Made by a program: the position numbers and the translations under genes | Part shown: positions 34,161-45,067 of the stretch, piece by piece | Layout of the letters: each line of letters opens with the position of its first letter | Position numbering within the stretch: position 1 is the first letter of the stretch | Source: Patulibacter sp. SYSU D01012 | GTDB lineage: Bacteria > Actinomycetota > Thermoleophilia > Solirubrobacterales > Solirubrobacteraceae | Length of the DNA stretch: 64,000 nt | NCBI RefSeq assembly: GCF_017916475.1 | Contig: NZ_JAFMTB010000001.1 | Location: 1,512,849 to 1,576,848, forward strand | Direction: 5' to 3' | The notes under the pieces: generated by a model | Told to the model about the DNA's origin: nothing | What the model saw: only the letters and a program-made list of their open reading frames with translations | Databases searched by the model: none

Positions 34161-34173
34161 TCGGCCCGCAGCG

Positions 34174-34193
34174 CGGTCCCGGGCTCGGGACCG
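34174..34193. terminator. Hairpin terminator between rdgB and a convergent small gene
   Basis: CGGTCCCG-GGCT-CGGGACCG forms an 8-bp stem with a 4-base loop, 13 bp after the rdgB stop. It is symmetric and can serve the convergent gene as well. Confidence 0.55.
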
Positions 34194-34213
34194 GCGGCGC
34201 GGAAGAGCCCTGC

Positions 34214-34354
34214 TCAGCGCAGGTTGATCGCGGCGGAGAGGCCGACGGCCCCCGCGACCGCGCCGTACCCCGTCCGGTGCCCGAGCACCAGGATCAGGGC
34301 CGTCACGAGGCAGGCCAGGACGACGATCGCCCAGGCGATCCGCTCGAGGGTCAT
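34214..34354 (-). CDS. Small single- or double-pass membrane protein (46 aa)
   Basis: From ATG 34354 the peptide has two hydrophobic segments (IAWAIVVLACLVTALILVL and AVAGAVGLSAAINL) around a short RTGYG turn. A TATCC-rich box precedes the start. Nothing identifies its partner. The longer open frame upstream reads through basic low-complexity sequence and is not used. Plausible as a real small membrane protein by composition and position between terminators. Confidence 0.5.
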   Translation of the reverse strand: MTLERIAWAIVVLACLVTALILVLGHRTGYGAVAGAVGLSAAINLR

Positions 34355-34662
34355 GCGGGGTATCCAAGCACCTCGCCGGACGGCCGGCGCGGCGGCCGGT
34401 CCGGCGGCCGCGGCGGCTGCCGGGCGGCGGCGCGCGCGGCGTCGTCGTCGCGTCCAGCGCCGCCGCCGGCGCGGCGCCCGCCGCGGTCCGTCGCCCGTCC
34501 CCGCCGGGGGGTCGCACGACGTTCCGTCCACTGGGGACGGCACACTCTCGCCGTCCGTCCCTCGCCCCGACGGGGCCGGCGGACCGCCGCTCCGCTCCTG
34601 CGGGGGGCGTGCAGACGCGATAGCGTCGCAACCCAACCAGTGCCCCACAGGAGGATCTGAAG

Positions 34663-34935
34663 ATGACGAAGGCAGAGTTCGTGGATCACGTGGCCGAGAA
34701 GGCCGGTCTCGGCAAGAAGGACGCGCAGGCCGCCGTCGATGCGGTCCTCGACACCATCAGCGACGCCCTGGCGCGTGGCTCCGAGGTGACGTTCTCCGGC
34801 TTCGGCAAGTTCTCGGTCGCCGAGCGCTCCGCCCGCAAGGGCATCAACCCCGCCACGGGCGAGCAGATCGACATCGCGGCGAAGAAGCTGCCGAAGTTCG
34901 CCGCCGGCGCGGCCCTGAAGAAGGCCGTCGCCTGA
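34663..34935 (+). CDS. hup: DNA-binding protein HU
   Basis: The 90-aa protein has the HU signature: MTKAEFVDHVAEKAGLGKKD, then FSGFGKFSVAERSARKGINP (residues about 46-65), then KLPKFAAGAALK. It compacts DNA as a dimer. It lacks the long Lys-rich tail of mycobacterial HupB and so is the short bacterial form. A TAGCGT box at 34621 and an AGGAGG site give a normal leadered mRNA. The stop TGA overlaps the putative CTG start of pyrF. Confidence 0.93.
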   Translation: MTKAEFVDHVAEKAGLGKKDAQAAVDAVLDTISDALARGSEVTFSGFGKFSVAERSARKGINPATGEQIDIAAKKLPKFAAGAALKKAVA

Positions 34936-35876
34936 CGACGAACCCCTCCGACGCCCGGTCGGCCCCCGCTTTCGGGGCCCGGCTGGCGTCCGCGGTCGTC
35001 CGCCGGGGCAGCGCCATCGCGGTCGGGCTCGATCCCGACCCCGCACGGCTCTGGCCCGGGGGCCGTACCGTCCCGGCGGGCCTCGCCCCCGCCGACGCGG
35101 CGGCCTTCGCGGTCGCCGACCACTGCCGGCGCGTCCTCGACGCCACGGCACCCGCCTGCGTGGCGGTGAAGCTCCAGAGCGCGTCCTTCGAGCGGCTCGG
35201 CGCCCCCGGCGTCGCCGCCCTGCGCCAGGTCGCGGACCACGCCCGCGCGCTCGACCTCCTCGTCGTGCTCGACGCCAAGCGCGGCGACATCGACGTCTCC
35301 GCCGCCTCGTACGCCAGCGCGGCCTTCGGCGGCGTCGCCACGCCCTGGGGCGCGGTCCCCGGCACCGGCGCGGACGCCGTGACCGTCGCGCCGTACATGG
35401 GCGCCGACTCCATCCGCCCCTTCCTCGACGCCGCCGCGCCCGTCGCGGGCGGCGCGTTCGTCCTCGTCCGCACCTCGAACCCCGGGGCCGCCGACCTGCA
35501 GGAGCGCGCGCTCGACGACGGCGAACCCGTGTGGGCGGCCACCGCTCGGCTCGTCGCCGCGCTCGGCGACGAGGCGACGCCCGCCGGCGACGCCGTCGCC
35601 GCGGTGGGCGCGGTCGTGGGCGCCACGGCGCCCGACCGCATCGGCCGGCTGCGCGAGCTCATGCCGCGCGCGCCGTTCCTGCTGCCCGGCGTCGGCGCCC
35701 AGGGCGGCCGCGTCGAGGACCTCGCCGCGGCGTTCGCCCCGGGGCCCGGCGCCGCGCTCGTGACGGCCTCCCGCTCCGTGGTCGGCGCGGGGGACGCCCC
35801 CGGTGCCGAGGACCACCCGACGGCGGCCCGCCGCGCCGCGGAGGCGCTGCGCGAGGCGGCGGCGGGCCTGGCCTGA
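34932..35876 (+). CDS. pyrF: Orotidine 5'-phosphate decarboxylase (type 2)
   Basis: The protein has the type 2 OMP decarboxylase series: IAVGLDPDPARLW, VVLDAKRGDIDVSAA (catalytic Lys-Asp pair in KRGD), APYMGADS and LLPGVGAQGG. There is no ATG, GTG or TTG in frame before the conserved GLDPDP block, and none upstream within the HU gene. The best candidate is a CTG at 34932 that overlaps the HU stop (CTGA), giving a 314-aa product that begins MTTNPSDARSAPAFGARL, close to where mycobacterial PyrF starts. Coupling to HU would explain initiation. Pathway: last step of UMP synthesis. Confidence 0.85.
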   Translation: MTTNPSDARSAPAFGARLASAVVRRGSAIAVGLDPDPARLWPGGRTVPAGLAPADAAAFAVADHCRRVLDATAPACVAVKLQSASFERLGAPGVAALRQVADHARALDLLVVLDAKRGDIDVSAASYASAAFGGVATPWGAVPGTGADAVTVAPYMGADSIRPFLDAAAPVAGGAFVLVRTSNPGAADLQERALDDGEPVWAATARLVAALGDEATPAGDAVAAVGAVVGATAPDRIGRLRELMPRAPFLLPGVGAQGGRVEDLAAAFAPGPGAALVTASRSVVGAGDAPGAEDHPTAARRAAEALREAAAGLA

Positions 35877-35922
35877 GCGCCCGGCTGCCGTCGCACGACG
35901 CAGACGCCCTATGCTGCCCCGG

Positions 35923-36225
35923 ATGCCGCCGCGCAGCCCCTTCCGCTTCCTCGCCCCGGGCGCGCTGGTGGCCGTGGTCGTCGCGGTGTTCCTGGTGGTC
36001 TCCGCGGGCCGTTCGCCGCAGGGCGGCGGCGAGCCGGCGTCCCGCACGACCGCGACGACGGCGACGAAGCAGCCGAAGCGGAAGACGTACACGATCCGCG
36101 CGGGGGACAACCTGAGCGAGATCGCGGCGCGGTACGGCCTGACGGTCGAGCGCCTGCTCGAGCTCAACCCGCGGGTGGACCCGCAGGCGATCCGGGCCGG
36201 ACAGCGGCTGCGCCTGCGTGACTGA
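35923..36225 (+). CDS. LysM-domain membrane-anchored protein
   Basis: The 100-aa protein has an N-terminal membrane helix (LAPGALVAVVVAVFLVVSA), a Thr/Lys linker, and one LysM module (residues about 55-99) with YTIRAGDNLSEIAARYGL and RLRL at the end. LysM binds peptidoglycan. TATGCT seven bases before the ATG indicates leaderless expression. It overlaps the carboxypeptidase gene by eight bases (GTGACTGA), so the two probably act together on the cell wall. Confidence 0.85.
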   Translation: MPPRSPFRFLAPGALVAVVVAVFLVVSAGRSPQGGGEPASRTTATTATKQPKRKTYTIRAGDNLSEIAARYGLTVERLLELNPRVDPQAIRAGQRLRLRD

Positions 36226-37483
36226 GCCGCGCCGGCGGCCCCTTCGCGCCCGAGCGGTCGCCCTCCTCGTCACCCTCCTGGCCCTCGCGGGGGCCCTCGC
36301 CCCCGCGGCCCCGGCCGCGGAGCCCCAGGTCTCGGCGCCCGCGGCGCTCGCCGTCGAGCTCTCCACCGGCGACGTCGTCTTCGACCGCCGCGCCGACCAG
36401 CAGCGCGCGATCGCGTCGACGACGAAGCTGATGACCGCGCTCGTCACGCTCGAGCGGGGGAAGGACCTGGACGCGCGCATCGCGGTGCCGCGCTACCCCG
36501 CCACCCCCGGCGAGTCGCTCGCGAACCTGCACCCGGGGGACCGGATGACCGTGCGCGACCTGCTCGGCGGGCTCATGCTGCCCTCGGGCAACGACGCCGC
36601 GTACGCCCTGGCCCGCGGCGTCGGCGGCTCCGTCGACGCGTTCGTCGGCCTGATGAACGCGCGGTCGCGGGAGCTCGGGCTGCGGGCGCGCTTCCGCAAC
36701 CCGATCGGGCTCGACGCGCGCGGCCACCACGCCAGCGCCGCCGACCTCGTCAAGCTCACGCTGCTGCTGCGCCGGTACCCGGTCTTCCGCGAGATCGTCG
36801 ACTCCCGGTCGCTCCGGCTGACGTCCGCGTCGCCCGCGATCACCGTCGAGAACCGCAACACCCTCGTCCAGACGATCCCCTGGGTCGACGGCGTGAAGAC
36901 CGGGCACACGAGCCAGGCCGGCTACGCGCTGGTCGCGTCGGGGCGCCGCCACGGCGTCTCCGTCGTCACCGTGGTCCTCGGCACGGACTCCGAGGCGGCC
37001 CGCGACCGGGACTCGCTCGCGCTCCTGCGCTACGCGCTCGGGCGCTACCGCCGGGTGACGGCCGTCCGGCGCGGCGCGGCGGTCGGCCGGCTGCCGCTGC
37101 GCTACCGGGACGCGCGCGTCGCCCTGCGCGCGGACGCCGCCGTCGTCCGCACCGCCCGCCGGGACGAGCGGCTCAGCACCCGCCTCGTCGGCACGCCCGC
37201 CGACGTGGAGGGGCCGCTGCCCGCCGGCACGCGCCTGGGCACGATCGAGGTGCGGCAGCGGGGGCGGGTCGTCGCCCGCGTCCCGGCCGTCACCGCCACC
37301 GCGGTGGCGAAGGCGACCTTCTGGGAGCGGCTGGACGACGAGCTCGCGCGCGGGCCCGTCCGGGCGCTCGTGGTCGTCGCCGTGGTCCTCCTGGCGGCGC
37401 TCGCCGTGCTCCTGGCGCGTCACCGCCGGGGATCGGGTCGTCCGCCTCGCGGCGGGGTCCGCCGGGCCTCGCGGACCCCGTAG
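36218..37483 (+). CDS. D-alanyl-D-alanine carboxypeptidase (S11)
   Basis: The 421-aa protein has a signal peptide (about residues 10-34) and the three penicillin-binding motifs: Ser67-x-x-Lys70 (STTK), Ser123-Gly-Asn125 (SGN) and Lys227-Thr-Gly229 (KTG). A C-terminal membrane helix (LVVVAVVLLAALAVLL) anchors it, as in DacA/DacC. It would trim the terminal D-Ala of peptidoglycan stem peptides. The GTG start overlaps the LysM gene, so its product may be delivered to the same site. The stop codon TAG lies in the loop of a hairpin before the next gene. Confidence 0.9.
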   Translation: MTEPRRRPLRARAVALLVTLLALAGALAPAAPAAEPQVSAPAALAVELSTGDVVFDRRADQQRAIASTTKLMTALVTLERGKDLDARIAVPRYPATPGESLANLHPGDRMTVRDLLGGLMLPSGNDAAYALARGVGGSVDAFVGLMNARSRELGLRARFRNPIGLDARGHHASAADLVKLTLLLRRYPVFREIVDSRSLRLTSASPAITVENRNTLVQTIPWVDGVKTGHTSQAGYALVASGRRHGVSVVTVVLGTDSEAARDRDSLALLRYALGRYRRVTAVRRGAAVGRLPLRYRDARVALRADAAVVRTARRDERLSTRLVGTPADVEGPLPAGTRLGTIEVRQRGRVVARVPAVTATAVAKATFWERLDDELARGPVRALVVVAVVLLAALAVLLARHRRGSGRPPRGGVRRASRTP

Positions 37484-37496
37484 GGTGGGGTCCGCG
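37470..37496. promoter_or_regulatory. Hairpin spanning the carboxypeptidase stop and ending before the PfkB start
   Basis: CGCGGACCCC and GGGGTCCGCG form a perfect 10-bp stem with a 7-base loop containing the TAG stop (37481-37483) of the upstream gene. It ends two bases before the ATG at 37499, so it would cover the ribosome-binding region. It may be a terminator or a translation gate. Confidence 0.5.
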
Positions 37497-37498
37497 CG

Positions 37499-38476
37499 AT
37501 GATCATCACCGTCACCCTGAACGCGGCGATCGACCGCTCCCTCGTCGTCCCGAACATCCGGCTCGGCCACCGGCACCGGGCGGTCGAGCAGACGACGCTC
37601 GCGGGCGGCAAGGGCGTCAACGTCGCCCGCACCCTCAAGACGCTCGGACAGCCCGTCATCGCCACCGGCTTCGCGGGCGGCCACACCGGCACCCGCATCG
37701 TCGAGCAGCTCACCCGCGAGTCGATCCTCAACGACTTCGTGCGGATCGCCGACGAGTCGCGCACGAACACCGCGATCTTCGACCCCACGAGCGGCGTCCA
37801 GACCGAGGTGAACGAGAAGGGCCCCCGGGTCGACGAGCGCGAGATCGAGCTCTTCCGCGAGAAGCTCCTGTACCTGGCGCGGGGCGCCGACATCGTCGTC
37901 ATGGCGGGGTCGCTTCCCCGCAACGTGCCCGACGCGATCTACGCCGACCTCGTGCGCGAGCTGCGCAAGATGGGCGTGCGCGTCTACGCCGACACGGACG
38001 GCGAGCCGCTGCGCCACGTCCTGAAGGCCGAGCCGGATGGCCTGACGCCGAACCAGCTCGAGACCGAGGAGGTCGTCGGCCACGAGTTCGCCGGCGACGA
38101 GGACCGCGCGCTCGCGATCCGCGAGCTGCTGGACCAGGGCGTCCGCGAGGCGGTCATGACGCTGCAGGACGGCTGCGTGGCCGGCGTCCGCCACGACGGC
38201 GGCGCCGGCGGCCCCGTCGGCGAGCACCTGCTGCGCGCCCGCATCGAGCTGCGCGAGACCGTCGCGCGCATCGGCTCGGGCGACGCGTTCCTCGCCGGGC
38301 TCGTGGCGGCGCGCTACGAGCAGCGCTCCGACGAGGAGGCGCTCCGCTACGCCGTCGCGTGCGGCGCGGACGCCACGCAGCGGCTCGGCGCCGGCATCGT
38401 CGACCCGCGGCAGGTCGAGCGCGTGCTGCACGACGTGCACATCGAGCCGATCGCGCTCGACGTCGACGACGACTGA
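37499..38476 (+). CDS. PfkB-family sugar kinase (1-phosphofructokinase-like)
   Basis: The 325-aa kinase starts [16 protein letters not shown] and contains [27 protein letters not shown] and [14 protein letters not shown] (anion hole and catalytic Asp). The opening [10 protein letters not shown] is that of phosphofructokinase B/FruK and LacC-type enzymes. The most probable reaction is phosphorylation of fructose-1-phosphate or tagatose-6-phosphate. No PTS or sugar-transport gene is nearby. A hairpin covers the region before its start codon. Confidence 0.85.
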   Translation: MIITVTLNAAIDRSLVVPNIRLGHRHRAVEQTTLAGGKGVNVARTLKTLGQPVIATGFAGGHTGTRIVEQLTRESILNDFVRIADESRTNTAIFDPTSGVQTEVNEKGPRVDEREIELFREKLLYLARGADIVVMAGSLPRNVPDAIYADLVRELRKMGVRVYADTDGEPLRHVLKAEPDGLTPNQLETEEVVGHEFAGDEDRALAIRELLDQGVREAVMTLQDGCVAGVRHDGGAGGPVGEHLLRARIELRETVARIGSGDAFLAGLVAARYEQRSDEEALRYAVACGADATQRLGAGIVDPRQVERVLHDVHIEPIALDVDDD

Positions 38477-38607
38477 GCCGGCCGCGCCCGCCGGCGCGGC
38501 CTCGCCGCCACGCGCAGGCCCGGGTCGCGCCGCGCGATCCGCCCGGCCGGTGCGTCGTCGGCCGCCCCGGACGACGCCCGTCCGCCTCCTGCGCGATCCT
38601 GTGGGGC

Positions 38608-39750
38608 ATGGAGATCGAGATCGGCCGGGGCAAGAAGGCCCGCCGCGCCTACGGCTTCGACGAGATCACGATCGTGCCGTCGCGCCGGACCCGCAACCCG
38701 GACGAGGTCGACGTCGCCTGGAAGCTCGGGCCGTACCGCTTCGAGCTGCCGCTGCTCGCGGCGCCGATGGACGCCTCCGTCTCGCCGGCCACGGCGAAGG
38801 CGATCGGCCGCATGGGCGGCCTGGCGATCCTGGACCTCGAGGGCGTGTGGACCCGCCACGAGGACGCCGACGCCCAGCTCGCCGCGCTCGCCGAGCTGCC
38901 CGAGGCCGAGGCCGCCGTGCGGCTGCGCGAGCTGCACGCCGCGCCCGTCCGGCCCGAGCTGATCCGCGAGCGGATCCGCGACATCAAGTCCGAGCCCGGC
39001 GTGGTCGTCGCGGGCGCGCTGACCCCCCAGCGGGTGCGCCGGCACTACGAGGTGGCGCTCGACGCCGGCCTCGACGTCCTGGCGATCGTCGGCACGGTCG
39101 TCTCGGCCGAGCACGTCGCGAAGGACGGCGGCGACCCGGACCACGAGGTGCTGAACCTCAAGGAGTTCATCGCCGAGATGCCGATCCCGGTCGTCGTCGG
39201 CGGTTGCTCGAGCTACCACACGGGCCTGCACCTGATGCGCACCGGCGCGGCGGGCGTGCTCGTCGGCGTCGGCGCGGGGGCAGGGTCCTCGGTCCGCCAG
39301 GTGCTGGGCGTCGGCCTGCCGCAGGCGACCGCGATCTCCGACGTCGCGGGCGCCCGCTCGACGCACGTCCTCGAGACGGGCGAGTACGTCCAGGTCATCG
39401 CCGGCGGCGGCATGCGGACGGGCGGCGACCTGGCGAAGGCCATCGCCTGCGGGGCCGACGCGCTCATGCTCGGCGCGCCGCTCGCCCGCGCCGCCGAGGC
39501 GCCCGGCCGCGGCTGGCACTGGGCGCACACCGCGGCGCACCGCGAGCTCCCGCGCGGCAACCGCGTCCGCGTCGGTACCGTGGGCTCCCTCGAGCAGGTG
39601 CTCCTCGGTCCCGCCGAGGACGGCGCCGGCACCACCAACCTCATCGGCGCCCTCAAGCGCTCCATGGCCGTCTGCGGCACGCTCGACCTCGCGGAGTTCA
39701 ACCGCGCGGAGATCGCCGTCGCCCCGGCCGCCAACGACCCCATCGCCTGA
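38608..39750 (+). CDS. guaB3: GuaB3-type IMP dehydrogenase-related protein
   Basis: The 380-aa protein has the IMPDH barrel: [46 protein letters not shown], and [25 protein letters not shown]. The catalytic-cysteine loop of IMPDH (GSICTT) is replaced by GAGSSVRQ, and the CBS domains are absent; this agrees with the actinobacterial GuaB3 branch. It precedes guaA by only two bases, indicating an operon and a link to purine nucleotide balance. Its own reaction may be GMP reduction or something else; activity has been described for some GuaB3 proteins, so I keep the role open. Confidence 0.85.
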   Translation: MEIEIGRGKKARRAYGFDEITIVPSRRTRNPDEVDVAWKLGPYRFELPLLAAPMDASVSPATAKAIGRMGGLAILDLEGVWTRHEDADAQLAALAELPEAEAAVRLRELHAAPVRPELIRERIRDIKSEPGVVVAGALTPQRVRRHYEVALDAGLDVLAIVGTVVSAEHVAKDGGDPDHEVLNLKEFIAEMPIPVVVGGCSSYHTGLHLMRTGAAGVLVGVGAGAGSSVRQVLGVGLPQATAISDVAGARSTHVLETGEYVQVIAGGGMRTGGDLAKAIACGADALMLGAPLARAAEAPGRGWHWAHTAAHRELPRGNRVRVGTVGSLEQVLLGPAEDGAGTTNLIGALKRSMAVCGTLDLAEFNRAEIAVAPAANDPIA

Positions 39751-39752
39751 CC

Positions 39753-41401
<1,649 letters not shown>

Positions 41402-41405
<4 letters not shown>

Positions 41406-42004
41406 GCCGGCCGTCGGGCCGCACGGGCGCCCGTCGCGGCGCCCGCCCCGGACGCTCCGGCGGCCGGGGGAGCGGGGGCGGCCGCCGCCCCCGCATCCGC
41501 CGCGAGGCGCCCTCCCGGGCGCCTCGCGCCGTCCTGTACCTGGGCGGCGGCGTCGCGATCGGCGCGGCCGGGCTGGCGGGGGCGCTGCCGCTCGCGCACG
41601 TCCCGCTCGCCGTGGCGGCCGTGCTGCTGCTCGTCGGGATCGCGAGCCGCGAGGACGCGCCCTGGGGCGCCGTCCTCGTGCTCGGTCTGGCGGGCCTGGG
41701 GGTCCTGGCCGCCGAGCGGGGCTGGGTGCCGCGCGTCGAGCCCACGCGCGACGTGGGCGCCGCCGTGGGCGCGGGCGCGGGGCTGGTGCTCGTCGTCCTG
41801 CTGGACGCGTACGGCGCCGTGGTCGGCGTCGCGTCCACCGCCGCTGCCGTCGCGGGGGTCGCGGCGGTGATCGCGGCGCGCGAGGACGTGGCCGCGCTCG
41901 CGCGCCCCGAGACGTGGGGGGCCTTGCTCTTTCTGCTCGGAGCCGTCAACCTGTTGCTGTGGGCACGCGACCGCGAGGTCGCGCTGTCCGGGCCTCGGCG
42001 CTGA
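41402..42004 (+). CDS. Polytopic membrane protein, function unknown
   Basis: GTG 41402 overlaps the guaA stop as GTGA. After an Arg/Gly-rich cytoplasmic N-terminus of about 40 residues, six or so hydrophobic helices follow ([68 protein letters not shown]). No motif indicates a substrate. It is translationally coupled to guaA but need not be related to purine metabolism. The composition supports a true coding region. Confidence 0.6.
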
Positions 42005-42044
42005 CGCCGGCCCACCCGCAGCGCGAAGGTGCGCCCGACTGCGC

Positions 42045-42050
42045 TACCAT
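42045..42050 (+). promoter_or_regulatory. -10 box of the rplM-rpsI transcript
   Basis: TACCAT stands about 45 bases before the rplM ATG, unlike the leaderless genes nearby, leaving a leader of roughly 35 bases that could be used for control of ribosomal-protein synthesis. Confidence 0.45.
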
Positions 42051-42094
42051 CGCTCGCCGCTGCGCGTCACTTCCCTGCCCGCGCACGACCCGAG

Positions 42095-42538
42095 ATGCCC
42101 GTGAAGACGTACGTCGCCGATTCCGAGACCCGCGAGCGCTCCTGGTACGTGGTGGATGCCACCGACCAGACGCTCGGGCGCCTCGCCACCCAGATCTCCG
42201 AGCACCTGCGCGGCAAGCGCAAGCCGGAGTACACCCCGCACGTCGACACCGGCGACTTCGTCGTCGTCGTGAACGCCGAGAAGATCGCGGTCACGGGCAA
42301 CAAGCGCACCGACAAGCTGTACCACCGCCACTCCGGCTTCCCGGGCGGCCTGTACACGCGCACCTTCACGGAGCAGCTCGAGAAGCAGCCCGAGGAGATC
42401 ATCCGCAAGGCCGTCAAGGGCATGATGCCCAAGAACCGCCTCGCGAAGAAGCAGCTGACCAAGCTCAAGGTCTACGCCGGCCCCGAGCACCCGCACGTGG
42501 CCCAGAAGCCGCAGGCCCTGGAGATCAACGCCCGATGA
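42095..42538 (+). CDS. rplM: 50S ribosomal protein L13
   Basis: The 147-aa protein shows the L13 signature: [37 protein letters not shown], and [20 protein letters not shown]. It has the usual length. It binds early in 50S assembly. The stop overlaps the rpsI start (ATGA), the classical rplM-rpsI pair. No unusual residues. Confidence 0.97.
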   Translation: MPVKTYVADSETRERSWYVVDATDQTLGRLATQISEHLRGKRKPEYTPHVDTGDFVVVVNAEKIAVTGNKRTDKLYHRHSGFPGGLYTRTFTEQLEKQPEEIIRKAVKGMMPKNRLAKKQLTKLKVYAGPEHPHVAQKPQALEINAR

Positions 42539-43296
42539 CTGACGACGTCACCCCCGACGAGACGCCGGAGACCGACGCGGCGCAGAACGACGCCCCGACC
42601 CCGGAGGCCGCGGCGCCCGAGAGCGCGCCCGCCGAGCCGGTGGCCGAGGACGCGTCCGCCGAGGAGGCCCCCGCCGAGGACGCGCCTCTCGAGGACGAGG
42701 ACGAGACGCCCCGCGTCAAGCCCGCCATCCCCGGTGCCGACCTCGAGGTCGACATCGTGATGGACGGCGAGCAGGGCGCCGACAAGACCGACGAGTTCGG
42801 CTACTACTACGAGGGCGACGACGCCGAGGCCGAGGCCGGCGAGGGTGCCGAGGGCGACGAGGCCGCCGAGAACGAGCCGATCGCCGACGTCTCGATCGAC
42901 CTGTCCGAGGGCGCGCGCTACGCCGCCACCGGCAAGCGCAAGTCCGCCATCGCCCGCGTGATCCTGTCCCCGGGCACGGGCCAGTACACGGTCAACGGCA
43001 AGGACCTCGACACGTACTTCCCGCGCGAGGCCCTGCGGCGCACGATCCGTCAGGCCCTCGAGGTCGTCGGCCAGGACGAGAACCTGGACGTCACGGCGCG
43101 CATCACCGGCGGCGGCGTCGCCGCCCAGGCCGGCGCGCTGCGTCACGGCATCTCGCGCGCCCTCCTCGTCGCGCAGCCCAACCTGCGCGGCGAGCTGAAG
43201 AAGCGTGGCTTCCTGACGCGTGACGCGCGCGTCAAGGAGCGCAAGAAGCCGGGCCTCAAGAAGGCCCGCAAGCGCCCGCAGTTCTCCAAGCGCTAG
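42535..43296 (+). CDS. rpsI: 30S ribosomal protein S9 with long acidic N-terminal extension
   Basis: The S9 domain occupies roughly residues 126-253, with [20 protein letters not shown] at its start and [18 protein letters not shown] at its end; the last residues contact the P-site tRNA in ribosomes. The first 125 residues are a low-complexity acidic arm (Glu/Asp/Ala/Pro) with a short Tyr-rich patch (FGYYYEGDD). S9 is normally about 130 aa, sometimes with a 30-40 residue extension in Actinobacteria, so this one is unusually long. ATGA overlap with rplM fixes the start. Confidence 0.95.
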   Translation: MTDDVTPDETPETDAAQNDAPTPEAAAPESAPAEPVAEDASAEEAPAEDAPLEDEDETPRVKPAIPGADLEVDIVMDGEQGADKTDEFGYYYEGDDAEAEAGEGAEGDEAAENEPIADVSIDLSEGARYAATGKRKSAIARVILSPGTGQYTVNGKDLDTYFPREALRRTIRQALEVVGQDENLDVTARITGGGVAAQAGALRHGISRALLVAQPNLRGELKKRGFLTRDARVKERKKPGLKKARKRPQFSKR

Positions 43297-43307
43297 GTTC
43301 CCGCCTC

Positions 43308-44648
43308 ATGGGACGACGGCTCTTCGGCACCGATGGCGTCCGGGGAGCCGCCGGAGCGGTCCTCACGGCCGAGCTCGCACTGCGACTCGGCCGTGCCGCC
43401 GTTCTGGGGGCGTTTCCGGACGGTCGCGGCGACGGCCCGCGCCCGCGGGTCCTCGTCGTACGGGACACGCGCGAGTCGGGCCCGATGCTCGAGGCGGCCT
43501 TCGCGGCCGGCGCCGCCGCGTGCGGGGCGGACGTCGCCCTGGCCGGCGTGGTGCCCACGCCGGCGGCGGCGCTCATCGTCCGGCGCCGCGGGTACGACCT
43601 GGCCGCCGTCGTGTCGGCGTCGCACAACCCGTTCGCCGACAACGGCATCAAGCTCTTCGGTCCGGACGGCCGCAAGCTGCCCGACGACGCCGAGGAGCGG
43701 GTCTCCGCGCTCGTCGAGGCGCTGCCGGACGAGGCGCTGCACGCCACCGACATCGGCACCGTCGCGCCGCTCCCGGGCGCCGCGGACGAGCACCTGGCCG
43801 CGCTCGACGAGCGCTTCGCCGGCCTCGACCTGACGGGCCGCCGCATCGCGCTGGACTGCGCGAACGGCGCCACGGTCGGCGTCGCCCCCGAGGCGTTCCG
43901 CCGGCGCGGCGCCGACGTCGTCGTGACCGGCGACGCCCCGGACGGACGCAACATCAACGCCGGCGTCGGCTCGACGCACCCCGAGGCGATCGTCGCGCTC
44001 GTGCGCGAGAGCGGCGCCGAGCTGGGCTTCGCCTTCGACGGCGACGGCGACCGGCTGCTGGCGGTCGACGCGGACGGGCGGCCCTACGACGGCGACGAGC
44101 TGCTGGCGATCATGGCCCGGCACCTGCACGCCGCCGGGCGCCTGCAGGGCGGCGTGGCCGTGACCGTGATGTCGAACTACGGCTTCCACCGCGCGATGGA
44201 CGCCGCCGGCATCCCGGTCGCGACGACGCCCGTCGGCGACCGGCACGTCATGGCGGCGCTCGCCGAGCGCGGGTGGAACCTGGGCGGCGAGCAGTCCGGC
44301 CACCTCATCGAGACCGGCTTCGTCCCGTCCGGAGACGGCGTCGCCGCCGCGCTGTTGCTCGTCGAGGCGCTCGCCGGCCGCCCGCTCGCGGACAGCGGCG
44401 CGATGGAGCGCCTGCCGCAGGTGCTGGTCAACGTCCCCGTCGCCGACCGCGACGGCGCGATGGGCGACCCGGCTCTGCGCGACGCGATCGCCGCCGCGGA
44501 CGCCGACCTGGCGGGCCGCGGCCGGGTGCTCGTGCGCGCGTCGGGCACGGAGCAGCTCGTGCGCGTCATGGCCGAGGCGCCGACCGAGGACGAGGCGCGC
44601 GCGGCGTGCGAGGCGCTCGTGGCGCAGGTCCCCGGACGCGTCGGCTGA
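43308..44648 (+). CDS. glmM: Phosphoglucosamine mutase
   Basis: GlmM converts glucosamine-6-phosphate to glucosamine-1-phosphate for peptidoglycan and other cell-wall precursors. The 446-aa protein has the phosphoserine loop SASHNP (Ser105), the metal loop FDGDGDR, and the C-terminal phosphate-binding RASGTEQLVRVM. It follows rpsI by 11 bases, the usual arrangement in Actinobacteria and Firmicutes-like clusters. Length is standard. Confidence 0.95.
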   Translation: MGRRLFGTDGVRGAAGAVLTAELALRLGRAAVLGAFPDGRGDGPRPRVLVVRDTRESGPMLEAAFAAGAAACGADVALAGVVPTPAAALIVRRRGYDLAAVVSASHNPFADNGIKLFGPDGRKLPDDAEERVSALVEALPDEALHATDIGTVAPLPGAADEHLAALDERFAGLDLTGRRIALDCANGATVGVAPEAFRRRGADVVVTGDAPDGRNINAGVGSTHPEAIVALVRESGAELGFAFDGDGDRLLAVDADGRPYDGDELLAIMARHLHAAGRLQGGVAVTVMSNYGFHRAMDAAGIPVATTPVGDRHVMAALAERGWNLGGEQSGHLIETGFVPSGDGVAAALLLVEALAGRPLADSGAMERLPQVLVNVPVADRDGAMGDPALRDAIAAADADLAGRGRVLVRASGTEQLVRVMAEAPTEDEARAACEALVAQVPGRVG

Positions 44649-44695
44649 GCTCCCGCCGCGGCGGGGCGACCCGCCACGGCGGATAGCATCGCGGC

Positions 44696-45067
44696 ATGCG
44701 CGAGGGCGTCGGGATCGACCTGCTGGACGTCGGGCGGCTGCAGGCCGCGCTCGACCGGCGCCCCGCCCTGCGCGAGCGGCTCTTCACCCGCGGCGAGCTC
44801 GACGCCTGCGCCGACCGGCCCACGCGCCACCTGGCCGCGCGGTTCTGCGCGAAGGAGGCGGTGACGAAGGCGCTGCGACTCGACGCGCTGCGCCCGCTCG
44901 AGATCGAGGTCGTCGGCCGCGGCGGACCGCCGAGCGTCCGCCTGCACGGCGCCGCCCGGGCCCGCGCCGACGCGCTCGGCGTCGCCGTCGCGGTCTCGCT
45001 GACCCACGAGCGCCACACCGCGGCCGCGATGGCGTGGGCCGTGCCGGCCACGGGGGAGGAGGCGTGA
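44696..45067 (+). CDS. acpS: Holo-[acyl-carrier-protein] synthase
   Basis: The 123-aa protein has GIDLLDVGRLQAALDRR at the N-terminus and FCAKEAVTKALRL in the middle, the two motifs of AcpS-type phosphopantetheinyl transferases. It loads 4'-phosphopantetheine onto ACP. TAGCAT six bases before the ATG shows a leaderless promoter. It overlaps the next gene as GTGA, the start of a cluster on cell-wall and repair functions. AcpS next to NAD(P)HX repair genes is a common actinobacterial arrangement. Confidence 0.93.
   Translation: MREGVGIDLLDVGRLQAALDRRPALRERLFTRGELDACADRPTRHLAARFCAKEAVTKALRLDALRPLEIEVVGRGGPPSVRLHGAARARADALGVAVAVSLTHERHTAAAMAWAVPATGEEA

Noticed and set aside
38608-39750. Calling this gene plain IMP dehydrogenase (guaB)
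   Set aside because: The catalytic-cysteine loop and the CBS domains are missing, which fits GuaB3 instead.
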